Assembly: GCA_900544295.1 (NCBI GenBank)
Contig: UQUO01000076.1
Coordinates: 1 to 6,376, forward strand
Direction of reading: 5' to 3'
Origin: an uncultured Eubacteriales bacterium
GTDB taxonomy: Bacteria; Bacillota; Clostridia; Oscillospirales; Oscillospiraceae
DNA: 6,376 bases
The translations under genes were made by a program, and so were the position numbers. The notes beneath the pieces were generated by a model that had not been told where the DNA came from, searched no databases, and was given only the letters and a program-made list of their open reading frames with translations. Within the stretch, counting starts at the first letter, position 1; the number at the start of each line of letters is the position of its first letter. Below are positions 1 through 6,179 of the stretch, piece by piece.

Positions 1-14
1 GCGGTGGGGCTGGC
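1..14 (-). repeat. Shared GCCAGCCCCACC block (left copy, cut by window edge)
   Basis: On the minus strand this reads GCCAGCCCCACCGC, matching 6221-6234 at 13 of 14 bases. It follows module A in the same relative position as on the right flank. The rest of the left flank up to 155 holds modules A and B, a small CGCCG/CGGCG hairpin (69-84) and no gene I can support. Confidence 0.6.
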
Positions 15-29
15 AAAAACCGTGACGGC

Positions 30-55
30 GGGACGTCGAGGACGCCGTCCCCTAC
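30..55 (-). repeat. Dispersed hairpin repeat, module A (left copy)
   Basis: A GC-rich 26-base element, read on the minus strand, begins GTAGGGG and contains stem arms GGGACG and CGTCCC. It matches the element at 6180-6205 in 22 of 26 positions, in opposite orientation. Two of the four differences are the two sides of one stem pair (A-T here, T-A in the other copy), so the hairpin is preserved. A competing stem GACGGCG (24-30) / CGCCGTC (43-49) can also form. It is non-coding and most likely one member of a genome-wide small repeat family. Its function is unknown. Confidence 0.75.
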
Positions 56-95
56 AGGGCGGCTGCGACGCCGTGGGGCCGGCGATAATCCCGCG

Positions 96-123
96 CCGGG
101 CGGGGGTGGAACCACGCCCCTGC
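96..123 (-). repeat. Dispersed hairpin repeat, module B (left copy)
   Basis: Read on the minus strand, this 28-base GC-rich element matches 6252-6279 in 25 of 28 positions. The arms GGGCGTGG and CCCCGCCC surround a TTCCAC loop. One stem position is mismatched here but paired in the right-hand copy. It lies between module A and the terminator of the leftward operon and overlaps no convincing gene. Confidence 0.75.
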
Positions 124-155
124 GGGGGCCGGAGGAACGTGATACGGCTGAAATA

Positions 156-182
156 AAAAACGCCCCCATCGGGGGCGTTTTT
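156..182 (-). terminator. Intrinsic terminator of the leftward operon
   Basis: A perfect 12-bp stem (AAAAACGCCCCC paired with GGGGGCGTTTTT) closes a three-base loop. On the minus strand it is followed by a T-rich tail (TTTTTTATTT). It starts about 15 bases after the stop codon of the membrane-protein gene. Because A and T runs flank both sides, it should also work on transcripts entering from the left on the plus strand. Confidence 0.93.
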
Positions 183-197
183 CATTTTGCAGGCGTT

Positions 198-1946
198 TTA
201 TTTAATTGACAAACCGCTCGCCGGAATGATCGGGCCTTCCGCTTCGGAGGCGGTAAGGCTTATCCTGTCGCCGGGGTTCAGGATGGCCGCTTCGGGGCTG
301 TCGGAGGCGCTGATGCTGTAATACACGTCCCCGCCTTCGAGCTGCACGTAGTACACGCTGTTGCCGCCTATTACCGAGCTGCGGATGTCCGCTACCACGC
401 CCTCGACCTCGCTGCCGCCGCTGACGGAGCCGCCCTCGATGGTGATGCCGTTCTCGGCCAGCAGCTGTTCGTAGCTCTCTATGCAGCTGGAGACCGAGGT
501 GCCCGTCGCCACGACGTTATACTGCTGGACGTTCACCATCGCGTACATCTTCACCAGCTGGCTCGCGTCCTTCAGGGCCATGAAATAGGTCGGCTGGCCG
601 CCGATGTTCAGCAGCAGCGGGCTCGTCGCCTGGTACTGGTACTGCTGCACCGCGCCCTCCGCCGAGGCCATGGCCGAGCTCTCCTCCGCGCCCGCGCAGG
701 GATAGTAGCGCGCGTCCTTCGTGCGCTGGTTCACCAGGATGAAGCCGATGTTGCCGCGGTCGCCCGTCACGGAGGTGATGCCCGTGTAGAGCCACACGTC
801 GTCGTCCTGGGCGATGTAGTTGTAGTAGCGCGTGGCCTCCGTGCAGCCGCTCTGGCCGAAGAGGCTGTTCCAGAAGCCGCCCTGGTAGAGGCCGTAGTAG
901 TTGTACTGCTCCAGGATGAGCTGCGCCGTGTAGACCCTGTCCACCCACTGGGGGACGTCCGCCACGTCGTAATACGTGCTCTCACCCGTGACGGCGTTCA
1001 CCAGCACCGCGCCGACGGCGTCCTCGCCGCCGAAGAGGCCCACCTTCTTGGTCACCACCGTGGCGACCCAGTAGGGCTCGCCGTCCTCGTTGACCTCAAA
1101 GTTCACGTCCGTGAACATCTTCGTCGGGTACTTGAAGCGCAGGTAGCGGTCGATATCCCGGAAGAAATACTCGGAGGGCGAATACCTGATGCCCTGCTCA
1201 AGGCGCTGGACCGTGACCTCCTGCGTGACCATGTCGATGACCATATAGGCCGGGATGCCGGCCTTCTGGTTGTTCCACCACTTGAAGAAGTCGCCGTAGT
1301 TGAGGTAGGTCACGCGCACGGGGCGGTTCTGGTAGTTTATCTGGAAGCTGTCGCTGTAGACCTCGAACTGGCTGACGAGCTCAGAGAGCTCGCCCAGCTT
1401 GCGGTTGGCGAGGACGTTGGCCGAGGCCGAGTCCAGCATGGGGATCTGGTCGAAGGAGATCTCCGCGACGTCCGCGGCGAAGTCTCCGTTCTCGATGGGC
1501 AGCAGCTGGGCATAGTCCCGCGCGCGGAAGAGCTTCCAGCCGATGAGGCTGCCCGCGACGGCGACGACTATGCACAGGCAGACGATGTAAAACGGCACCG
1601 CCGCCTTTTTCCGGGCCTGGGCGACGTAGCCCTTCACGCCCTCGGCGCGGAAGCCCTCCAGCAGCAGCACGCAGACGCAGTAGACCGCGCACAGCAGGAT
1701 TATAAAGACGTAGAAGTCGCCCGAGTGGATGTTGATGGCCGGGAGCTTGAAGTAGAAGTAGAAAAAGCCGAAGACCAGCGTCACGGCGAGGCTCAGCGCC
1801 AGGCTCGCCCCGCGGGAAAAGCTGCGGCGCATCTTTTTGGGGCGCCCGCCGCCCTGACGCTGGGGCGGGGTCCAGTGGTACTCGCCAGTCTCCTCGTTCT
1901 GGGAAAAGCCGCCGAAATTGCCGAAGCTGCCAAAGTTGAATTTCAT
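198..1946 (-). CDS. Conserved membrane protein of unknown function, three TM helices with large extracytoplasmic region
   Basis: This 582-residue protein is not assigned to a named family. An FG-rich, low-complexity N-terminus (MKFNFGSFGNFGGF) is followed by a basic cytoplasmic stretch (about 34-46, with GRPKKMRR). Three hydrophobic helices follow at about 47-68, 78-99 and 116-140. The remaining roughly 440 residues are probably outside the membrane. They contain recurring beta-hairpin-like units with a pattern such as VLVN..TGE..YY (about 313-327) and ILVNQRTKDARYY (403-415), weaker near 233 and 453, which resemble PepSY-type repeats in style only. A Gly/Ser linker (about 505-513) leads to a small C-terminal beta-rich domain (513-570) that could be an OB-type fold. 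The start is supported by GGAGGT five bases upstream (counted from GGAGG). The gene begins 16 bases after the TetR stop, so it is probably co-transcribed and may be a target or partner of that regulator. No catalytic motif is visible. Confidence 0.9.
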   Translation of the reverse strand: MKFNFGSFGNFGGFSQNEETGEYHWTPPQRQGGGRPKKMRRSFSRGASLALSLAVTLVFGFFYFYFKLPAINIHSGDFYVFIILLCAVYCVCVLLLEGFRAEGVKGYVAQARKKAAVPFYIVCLCIVVAVAGSLIGWKLFRARDYAQLLPIENGDFAADVAEISFDQIPMLDSASANVLANRKLGELSELVSQFEVYSDSFQINYQNRPVRVTYLNYGDFFKWWNNQKAGIPAYMVIDMVTQEVTVQRLEQGIRYSPSEYFFRDIDRYLRFKYPTKMFTDVNFEVNEDGEPYWVATVVTKKVGLFGGEDAVGAVLVNAVTGESTYYDVADVPQWVDRVYTAQLILEQYNYYGLYQGGFWNSLFGQSGCTEATRYYNYIAQDDDVWLYTGITSVTGDRGNIGFILVNQRTKDARYYPCAGAEESSAMASAEGAVQQYQYQATSPLLLNIGGQPTYFMALKDASQLVKMYAMVNVQQYNVVATGTSVSSCIESYEQLLAENGITIEGGSVSGGSEVEGVVADIRSSVIGGNSVYYVQLEGGDVYYSISASDSPEAAILNPGDRISLTASEAEGPIIPASGLSIK

Positions 1947-1962
1947 TTTTACCTCCGTGAGT

Positions 1963-2544
1963 TCAGTTGCCGCGCAGGGCCGCCACGCCCCGCATGATGA
2001 AGTCGCCGCCCAGCTTCGCCATCTCCGCCGGGGTCTCCTTCAGCCCGGAGTTCATCCACTCCTTCGTGATGGAGAGCATCCCCTGCACCGCGAAGGAGCA
2101 GAAGAGGTCCAGCTCCCGCCCGCTGGCGGAGCAGGTCCGCTCCAGAAAGCTGCGCATGTACTGGTTCTTGAGCGTCTCGAAAAGCCGCTGCTGGAACTCC
2201 ATGTCGTTGTTCCGGCAGATGAGCGCCCGGTAGACGTCCGCGCTGTCGTAACAGAGCTTCAGCACGTCTTCGAGATAGTGGTAGGTGCTCTGGTCCCAGT
2301 CCGGGGAGCTGTTGATGACGCTTATCTCCTCCAGGCGGACGAAGATGGTCTCCTCCAGCTGGGTCAGCAGGTCGTAAACGTCCTTGTAGTGTGCGTAGAA
2401 GGTGCCGCGGTTCACGTCCGCCAGCTCGGCGATCTCGCGGACCGTTATCTCGCCCACGCTCTTTTCCATCATCAGGGTCGTGAGCGCCATGCGGAGCTGC
2501 TTCTTCGTCTTCCGCACCCTGCGGTCGGTCCTCGGTTCTTCCAT
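1963..2544 (-). CDS. TetR/AcrR-family transcriptional regulator
   Basis: This 193-residue one-component regulator should bind an operator as a dimer and release it on ligand binding. The N-terminal helix-turn-helix is clear: residues 11-31 form the first helix (KTKKQLRMALTTLM) and 33-55 the HTH with the family signature VNRGTFYAHYKD. The C-terminal part (about 85-193) is helical. Its ending (KEWMNSGLKETPAEMAKLGG) resembles the C-terminal domain found in many Firmicutes TetR proteins of the DhaS-like subgroup. The frame stays open for 54 more codons upstream. The ATG at 2544 is chosen because GAGGAG lies nine bases before it, the protein then has the usual TetR length, and the putative promoter lies inside the longer frame. 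It is divergent from the dehydratase operon, so it is likely to regulate both that operon and its own. Repression rather than activation is inferred from the family, and the ligand is unknown. Confidence 0.95.
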   Translation of the reverse strand: MEEPRTDRRVRKTKKQLRMALTTLMMEKSVGEITVREIAELADVNRGTFYAHYKDVYDLLTQLEETIFVRLEEISVINSSPDWDQSTYHYLEDVLKLCYDSADVYRALICRNNDMEFQQRLFETLKNQYMRSFLERTCSASGRELDLFCSFAVQGMLSITKEWMNSGLKETPAEMAKLGGDFIMRGVAALRGN

Positions 2545-2565
2545 TTTCGTCAACTCCTCAAAACC

Positions 2566-2582
2566 TATCGCGTTGTATCGCG
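2566..2582. repeat. Tandem TATCGCG direct repeat in the tetR leader
   Basis: TATCGCG occurs at 2566-2572 and 2576-2582, separated by TTG, so the copies are ten bases apart, about one helical turn. They lie between the predicted leftward start site and the TetR start codon, where an autoregulatory operator could sit. The copies are direct rather than inverted, which is unusual for a TetR operator, so a role is only a possibility. Confidence 0.5.
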
Positions 2583-2602
2583 CACACAATTCGTATAAAA
2601 TC

Positions 2603-2631
2603 ATTATAAACAAATTCTGCGCGTTATTCAA
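2603..2631 (-). promoter_or_regulatory. Sigma-A-type promoter of the tetR-membrane protein operon
   Basis: Read on the minus strand, the -35 is TTGAAT (2631-2626) and the -10 is TATAAT (2608-2603), with a 17-base spacer. Transcription would start near 2596, giving a leader of about 50 bases before the ATG at 2544. The leader contains GAGGAG and two tandem TATCGCG copies. The match is strong but the start site is predicted only. Confidence 0.75.
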
Positions 2632-2722
2632 CCACGAGTTTGATTTTGCCCTCCGCAAATTGCACAGCCCCGGACACTTCAGCGCCCGGACGTTGGAAAA
2701 CGCCATAAATTTGACAATATAG

Positions 2723-2751
2723 TTGACGATTATTTACAAAAGCCTTATAAT
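2723..2751 (+). promoter_or_regulatory. Sigma-A-type promoter of the dehydratase operon
   Basis: TTGACG (2723-2728) and a perfect TATAAT (2746-2751) are separated by 17 bases in the most AT-rich stretch of the window. Transcription should start near 2758, leaving a leader of about 46 bases before the TTG start at 2805. A second, perfect -35 hexamer TTGACA sits 12 bases upstream (2711-2716) without a good -10 at proper spacing. The promoter is strong in sequence, so a repressor would be needed to keep it off. Confidence 0.85.
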
Positions 2752-2756
2752 GAAAG

Positions 2757-2775
2757 CGGCAAATATACGGCAAAT
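2757..2775. repeat. Direct repeat CGGCAAAT at the predicted start site, candidate operator
   Basis: CGGCAAAT is present at 2757-2764 and again at 2768-2775, eleven bases apart, just at and after the predicted transcription start. A third GCAAAT occurs at 2655-2660 inside the near-palindrome GCAAATTGC. Position and helical phasing suit an operator for the divergent TetR protein or another regulator. Binding is inferred from position only. Confidence 0.4.
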
Positions 2776-2804
2776 TGACAATGAAGCAGAGGGGGGTACA
2801 CACA

Positions 2805-4019
2805 TTGAGAGACCTGAAGCACCTTATCCGCTTTGAGGAGCTGCTGCGCGCGGCGAACAACGAGCTGGTGCAGCAGGCCCAGGCGGAGGGGAAGCTCGCT
2901 CTGGGCTACAACTGCTCCTACATACCCGAGGTGCTGCTGGACGTGGAGGGCTGCTTCGGCGTGCGCCTGCGCGCGCCCGGCTGCACCAGCCCCGACATGG
3001 CCACCTACTACATGACCAACCGCTCATGTCCCTATTCCAAGAGCATACTGGAGCGCGCCTTCGAGGGCGGCTACAACTTCCTGGACGCGCTCATCGGCCA
3101 GGAGTGCTGCTGCACCATGAACCGCATGGAGCAGTACTTTGAATACTGCGGCCTCATCCCGAAGGAGAAGTTCTTCGTCGCCTGCATCGACATGCCGATA
3201 AACCGCAGCGAGTGGCACGTCGGCTACTACCGCCGCCAGATGGAGAAGAAGATCCTCGAACCCCTGCGCGAGACCTACGGCGTGGACTTCTCGGAGGAGC
3301 GCCTGCGCGCCGCCATCGCGGAGCACAACGAGCTGTGCCGCATCATAACGGAGATGGGCGCGCTGCGCAAGGCGGAAAACCCCGTCATCACGGGCTACGA
3401 GTTCCACGTCATGCAGCTCGCGAGCCTGACCTGCCCGAAGTACCTCGTCCTGCCCCTCCTGCGCGAGACGCTGGAGGAGCTCAAAACGCGCGAGCCGGAG
3501 CCGAAGCCCTGGTTCCGCGCGCGGGTCATGGTCACCGGCGCCGAGATAGACGACCCGGAGTTCACGAAGATGCTGGAGATGTCCGGGGCCATGGTCGTGG
3601 CGGACCGCTACTGCTTCGGCTCCCTGCCCGGGCGGGAGGAGATCGAGCTGCGCGAGGGCGAGTCGGCGCTCGACGCCATCGCCAGGCACTACCTCTACAA
3701 CAACCACTGTCCCCGCGCCATGGGTCCGAAGAACCTCAAGGCCCGCAAGCAGTACATCTACGAAAAGGCCCTCGAATACGGCGCGGAGGGCGTCATCATC
3801 GAGAGCATGAAGTTCTGCGAATACTGGGGCTATGAGCGCGCGCAGGACGCCGCCTGGCTGACGGAGGGCTTCGCCCTGCCCGGCACGCTGCCGGTCTGCC
3901 AGATAGAGCGGGACTACACCTGCGCGGCCTCGGGCCAGCTGAGGACGCGCTTCCAGGCCTTTGTGGAGTCGCTTGAGATAAAGCGCATCCAGGCCGCGGA
4001 GCAGAAGGAGGGCGCGTGA
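2805..4019 (+). CDS. 2-hydroxyacyl-CoA dehydratase / benzoyl-CoA reductase family subunit (smaller, HgdB/BcrC-like)
   Basis: This is a member of the [4Fe-4S] family that includes the R-2-hydroxyglutaryl-CoA and phenyllactyl-CoA dehydratases and the benzoyl-CoA reductases. With the TTG start at 2805 it has 404 residues. That start is favoured because a purine-rich AGAGGGGGG precedes it by eight bases, while the in-frame ATG at 2781 and TTG at 2775 have no ribosome site. The N-terminal family motif is SYIPEVLLDVEG (38-49). Likely cluster cysteines are in RSCPYSKS (Cys75), QECCCTM (one of 101-103) and KFCEYWG (Cys338). A second Rossmann-like half carries MVTGAEIDDPEF and GAMVVADRYCFGS (251-273), and the end has the typical IERDYTCAASGQLRTRFQAF. 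It should pair with the next gene product, to which it is translationally coupled. The substrate cannot be read. No activator ATPase is encoded nearby in the window. Confidence 0.92.
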   Translation: MRDLKHLIRFEELLRAANNELVQQAQAEGKLALGYNCSYIPEVLLDVEGCFGVRLRAPGCTSPDMATYYMTNRSCPYSKSILERAFEGGYNFLDALIGQECCCTMNRMEQYFEYCGLIPKEKFFVACIDMPINRSEWHVGYYRRQMEKKILEPLRETYGVDFSEERLRAAIAEHNELCRIITEMGALRKAENPVITGYEFHVMQLASLTCPKYLVLPLLRETLEELKTREPEPKPWFRARVMVTGAEIDDPEFTKMLEMSGAMVVADRYCFGSLPGREEIELREGESALDAIARHYLYNNHCPRAMGPKNLKARKQYIYEKALEYGAEGVIIESMKFCEYWGYERAQDAAWLTEGFALPGTLPVCQIERDYTCAASGQLRTRFQAFVESLEIKRIQAAEQKEGA

Positions 4020-5623
4020 TGGCAAAGGCGAAGCACAGCTTTAAGGAAAAATGGGGCAGCTTCAAAAACTTCGCCAAAGGCGAGCCCCTGTGCGCCTTCA
4101 TGGGCGACAGCTACATTGAAAAGACGAACATCATGAACCGCCGCGAGTGGCGCGGCTTTGTGGACACGGCCTGCGACTTCGCCTGGTGGCTGGGCACCTG
4201 GGGCAAGATGTCGGGCCTCATCCTGCGCGACCCCGTGAGGATGATCCGGGCCTTCTGGCGCTACCGCTGGCTCTCGGGCTATCTCTGCACGCCCGCCATG
4301 GTGGACCGCTGGACCTCGGGCGACCGCGGCATACCCCTGCGCGCGGACCACCACGCCATAAACGCCATGGTCTCCGACTCCATAGACACCATCTGGAAGC
4401 TCATCCGCGCCGACCGCCACTTCGGCGAGACGAAGTGGACCGAGCGCACCATAGGCTTCGACTACACCCTGCCGAAGCACATCATGTTCGGCTTCCCGGG
4501 CTACGAGGCCATCAACATCCAGCAGCACCCGGCCTTCATGATACCCATCATGAACAAGCACTACGGCTGCTATTACATCGACCAGGCCGTCTCGACGGGC
4601 ATCCCGCAGGACATGTGTACCCTGCCCCTGGTCGAAGTGGGCGTCGCGGTGGAGGACGAGTACCCGGACATCGGCAACTGCTACCTCGCCACGAACAACC
4701 CCTGCGACGCGAACATGATGGACAACGCCGCCATGTACCGCCGCCTCTCCGGCGACGGGAAAAAGGCCGTCCACGCCTTCGTCACGCCCCTCATGTACGA
4801 CGACCCGACGACGAAGGAGCTGGGCGTCCACGAGATCTACTCCGCCATCGAGTTCCTGGAGGGGCAGTTCGGGCAGAAGTTCGACTGGGACGCCTTTGCC
4901 GACGGCATACGCCGCTTCAACGAGCTGAACATCCACGAGACGAACAAGTGGGACGTCTACGCGAAATGCGACAACATCGCCATGAACAGCATGGCCCAGG
5001 CCTTCTGGCGCATCTACATGTACCAGCAGGGCGCGAATAAGCACTTCGAGCGCGAGGCGAAGGTCATCTGGAAGTACTTCGAGAAGTGCCTTAAGAAGGA
5101 CATCCGGCCCTTCAAGTACAGGCACCGGGCCCTGGCCTGGAGCTGCGGCTCGACCTACTACGACAGCGCCACCTGCTGGCTCTACCAGTGCTGGGGCATC
5201 CTGACCGTCATCAACATGGACTCGCTCACGGGCCACAACATCGTGGACACCGAGGACAGGGACGAGATGATGAGCGACATTGCCGACCTCTACGCCCGCT
5301 CGCCCATGCGCACGCACACGGTGGGCGGCAACCGGCACATCCTGATGATGTTCGAGACGGCGGCGAAGTTCAACTGCGACATGATAGTGATGTACGACGA
5401 CATCGGCTGCAAGGGCATGGCCGGCTGCCAGGGCCTGTTGGAGGAGGAGTTCCGCAAGCATCCGGAGTTCCACATCATGTGGATGCCGCACGCGCTGATG
5501 GACTGCCGCACGGTGCCGACGGCCGAGGCCCGCAAGGTCGTGAACGACTACATGACCACGGTGCTCCACGAGGAGCCGGTGGACCCCTCGCTCGTCGATT
5601 TTGACGACTCCGAGGGCTGGTAA
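4019..5623 (+). CDS. 2-hydroxyacyl-CoA dehydratase / benzoyl-CoA reductase family subunit (larger)
   Basis: This 534-residue protein is homologous in architecture to the preceding subunit and presumably forms the heterodimer with it. The start is the ATG at 4019, overlapping the upstream stop as TGATG, with AAGGAGGG six bases before it. An in-frame GTG at 4016 is too close to that site. Family cysteines are seen in QDMCTLPLVEVG (Cys200), NNPCDANM (Cys229) and DIGCKGMAGC (Cys464). The C-terminal region (MWMPHALMDCRTVPTAEARK) corresponds to the family's conserved final segment. It is longer than the 410-480 residues I recall as usual, mainly through an N-terminal extension of about 120 residues rich in Trp and Arg (ACDFAWWLGTWGKM, RAFWRYRWLSGYLC). 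In known members the cluster receives a single energised electron from an ATP-driven activator and eliminates water, or reduces an aromatic ring, through a ketyl radical. Whether this one dehydrates or reduces is unknown. Confidence 0.9.
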   Translation: MAKAKHSFKEKWGSFKNFAKGEPLCAFMGDSYIEKTNIMNRREWRGFVDTACDFAWWLGTWGKMSGLILRDPVRMIRAFWRYRWLSGYLCTPAMVDRWTSGDRGIPLRADHHAINAMVSDSIDTIWKLIRADRHFGETKWTERTIGFDYTLPKHIMFGFPGYEAINIQQHPAFMIPIMNKHYGCYYIDQAVSTGIPQDMCTLPLVEVGVAVEDEYPDIGNCYLATNNPCDANMMDNAAMYRRLSGDGKKAVHAFVTPLMYDDPTTKELGVHEIYSAIEFLEGQFGQKFDWDAFADGIRRFNELNIHETNKWDVYAKCDNIAMNSMAQAFWRIYMYQQGANKHFEREAKVIWKYFEKCLKKDIRPFKYRHRALAWSCGSTYYDSATCWLYQCWGILTVINMDSLTGHNIVDTEDRDEMMSDIADLYARSPMRTHTVGGNRHILMMFETAAKFNCDMIVMYDDIGCKGMAGCQGLLEEEFRKHPEFHIMWMPHALMDCRTVPTAEARKVVNDYMTTVLHEEPVDPSLVDFDDSEGW

Positions 5624-5636
5624 GGAGGGAAATGGA

Positions 5637-5795
5637 ATGAAGCTGTTTTGGAAGATAAGCGCCGCCCTTGCCGCGGTCCTGGCGCTGCTTTTCACGGTGT
5701 ACATGCTGAACCTTGACATGAAGCTCGTCCGCGGCGTGGTGCTGCCGTTCCTGAACAAGCACTACGACCGCCAGAAGCGCGAGCACGTCATATAG
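5637..5795 (+). CDS. Small single-helix membrane protein of the dehydratase operon
   Basis: This 52-residue protein is not recognised as a named family. The N-terminus MKLFWK is followed by one hydrophobic helix (about 7-26, ISAALAAVLALLFTVYMLN) and a basic, probably cytoplasmic or surface tail ending DRQKREHVI. The start ATG at 5637 is set by GGAGGG seven bases upstream, immediately after the preceding stop codon (TAAGGAGGG). Upstream in-frame codons overlap the dehydratase end and lack a ribosome site. No lipobox or signal-peptidase motif is obvious, so it looks like a membrane anchor rather than a secreted peptide. Its place between the dehydratase and the CxxC protein suggests a tether or assembly partner for an electron-transfer complex, but this is inference from context only. 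Confidence 0.8.
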   Translation: MKLFWKISAALAAVLALLFTVYMLNLDMKLVRGVVLPFLNKHYDRQKREHVI

Positions 5796-5807
5796 GGGAG
5801 GCGGGCC

Positions 5808-6077
5808 ATGATAGTAAACGACAACATAAAGCCCCGCCCCCTGACCGAACAGGAACTTGCCGACCGGAAGCGCGGGGTGTTCGACAGTTATGCGAACTAC
5901 CTCGTCTACTGCGGCAAATGCGGGAAGATGCGCAAGACCAACATGTACGTCATGCGCGCCGAGGCCTACATAGACGAGCTGCGAGCGGCCGGGAAGACCT
6001 GCCCGGACTGCGGCGCCGACGCCTGGACGCTGGGGTATCCGGAAAACAGCGGCTCCGGGTTTGTGTACTTCAAGTGA
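5808..6077 (+). CDS. Small CxxC-CxxC protein (zinc ribbon or rubredoxin-like)
   Basis: This 89-residue soluble protein has two metal-binding knuckles, YCGKCGK (Cys35, Cys38) and CPDCGAD (Cys65, Cys68), 26 residues apart between the pairs. This arrangement fits a zinc ribbon. The CxxCG and CPxCG knuckles are also those of rubredoxin, although the aromatic core usual in rubredoxins is not evident, so a structural zinc site is the safer reading. The intervening segment (MRKTNMYVMRAEAYIDELRAAG) looks helical. The start ATG has GGGGAGG six bases upstream. The preceding gene ends 12 bases earlier, so it is the last gene of the operon, with a terminator seven bases beyond its stop. A role as an electron carrier or maturation factor for the iron-sulfur dehydratase is possible but unproved. 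Confidence 0.88.
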   Translation: MIVNDNIKPRPLTEQELADRKRGVFDSYANYLVYCGKCGKMRKTNMYVMRAEAYIDELRAAGKTCPDCGADAWTLGYPENSGSGFVYFK

Positions 6078-6083
6078 AACGTA

Positions 6084-6113
6084 GAAAACGCCGCCCGAAC
6101 GGGCGGCGTTTTC
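6084..6113 (+). terminator. Intrinsic terminator of the dehydratase operon
   Basis: A perfect 13-bp stem (GAAAACGCCGCCC paired with GGGCGGCGTTTTC) encloses a GAAC loop and starts seven bases after the last stop codon. The T-run is short and partly inside the stem. The flanking A-run makes it potentially bidirectional, insulating the operon from transcription entering from the right. Confidence 0.92.
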
Positions 6114-6121
6114 ACCATTTC

Positions 6122-6161
6122 CCGCGCTGCGACCCGCGCGCCGCAAAACCGCAGCACGCGG
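6122..6161. other. Imperfect GC-rich hairpin downstream of the operon
   Basis: CCGCGCTGCG (6122-6131) can pair with CGCAGCACGCGG (6150-6161) except for a two-base bulge. It lies in gene-free sequence directly after the operon terminator. It may be a degraded repeat element or chance structure in GC-rich DNA. Confidence 0.35.
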
Positions 6162-6179
6162 CCTGTTCCGCAGGGACCC

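Noticed and set aside
1..155. CRISPR array or tRNA in the flanking repeats
   Set aside because: The repeats are hairpin modules without regular spacers, and no cloverleaf or T-arm signature is visible in either flank.
2545..2706. Upstream extension of the TetR frame by 54 codons
   Set aside because: The extension crosses the predicted promoter, does not resemble TetR N-termini, and a good GAGGAG site supports the internal ATG at 2544.
2775..2804. Earlier TTG and ATG starts for the small dehydratase subunit
   Set aside because: No Shine-Dalgarno precedes them, whereas AGAGGGGGG lies properly before the TTG at 2805. The ATG at 2781 remains a minor alternative.
2759..2804. Riboswitch or attenuator in the dehydratase leader
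   Set aside because: The predicted leader is only about 46 bases, with no stable hairpin or terminator visible.
3024..4025. Open frame of about 333 codons on the minus strand opposite the small dehydratase subunit
   Set aside because: It is antisense to a recognised family member, has biased composition and shows no start signal.
3914..5758. Long open frame of about 614 codons on the minus strand opposite the large dehydratase subunit
   Set aside because: It lies antisense to a clear conserved gene, its translation is a biased V/A/H/G/R-rich string, and it has no ribosome site. It is a by-product of GC-rich codon use.
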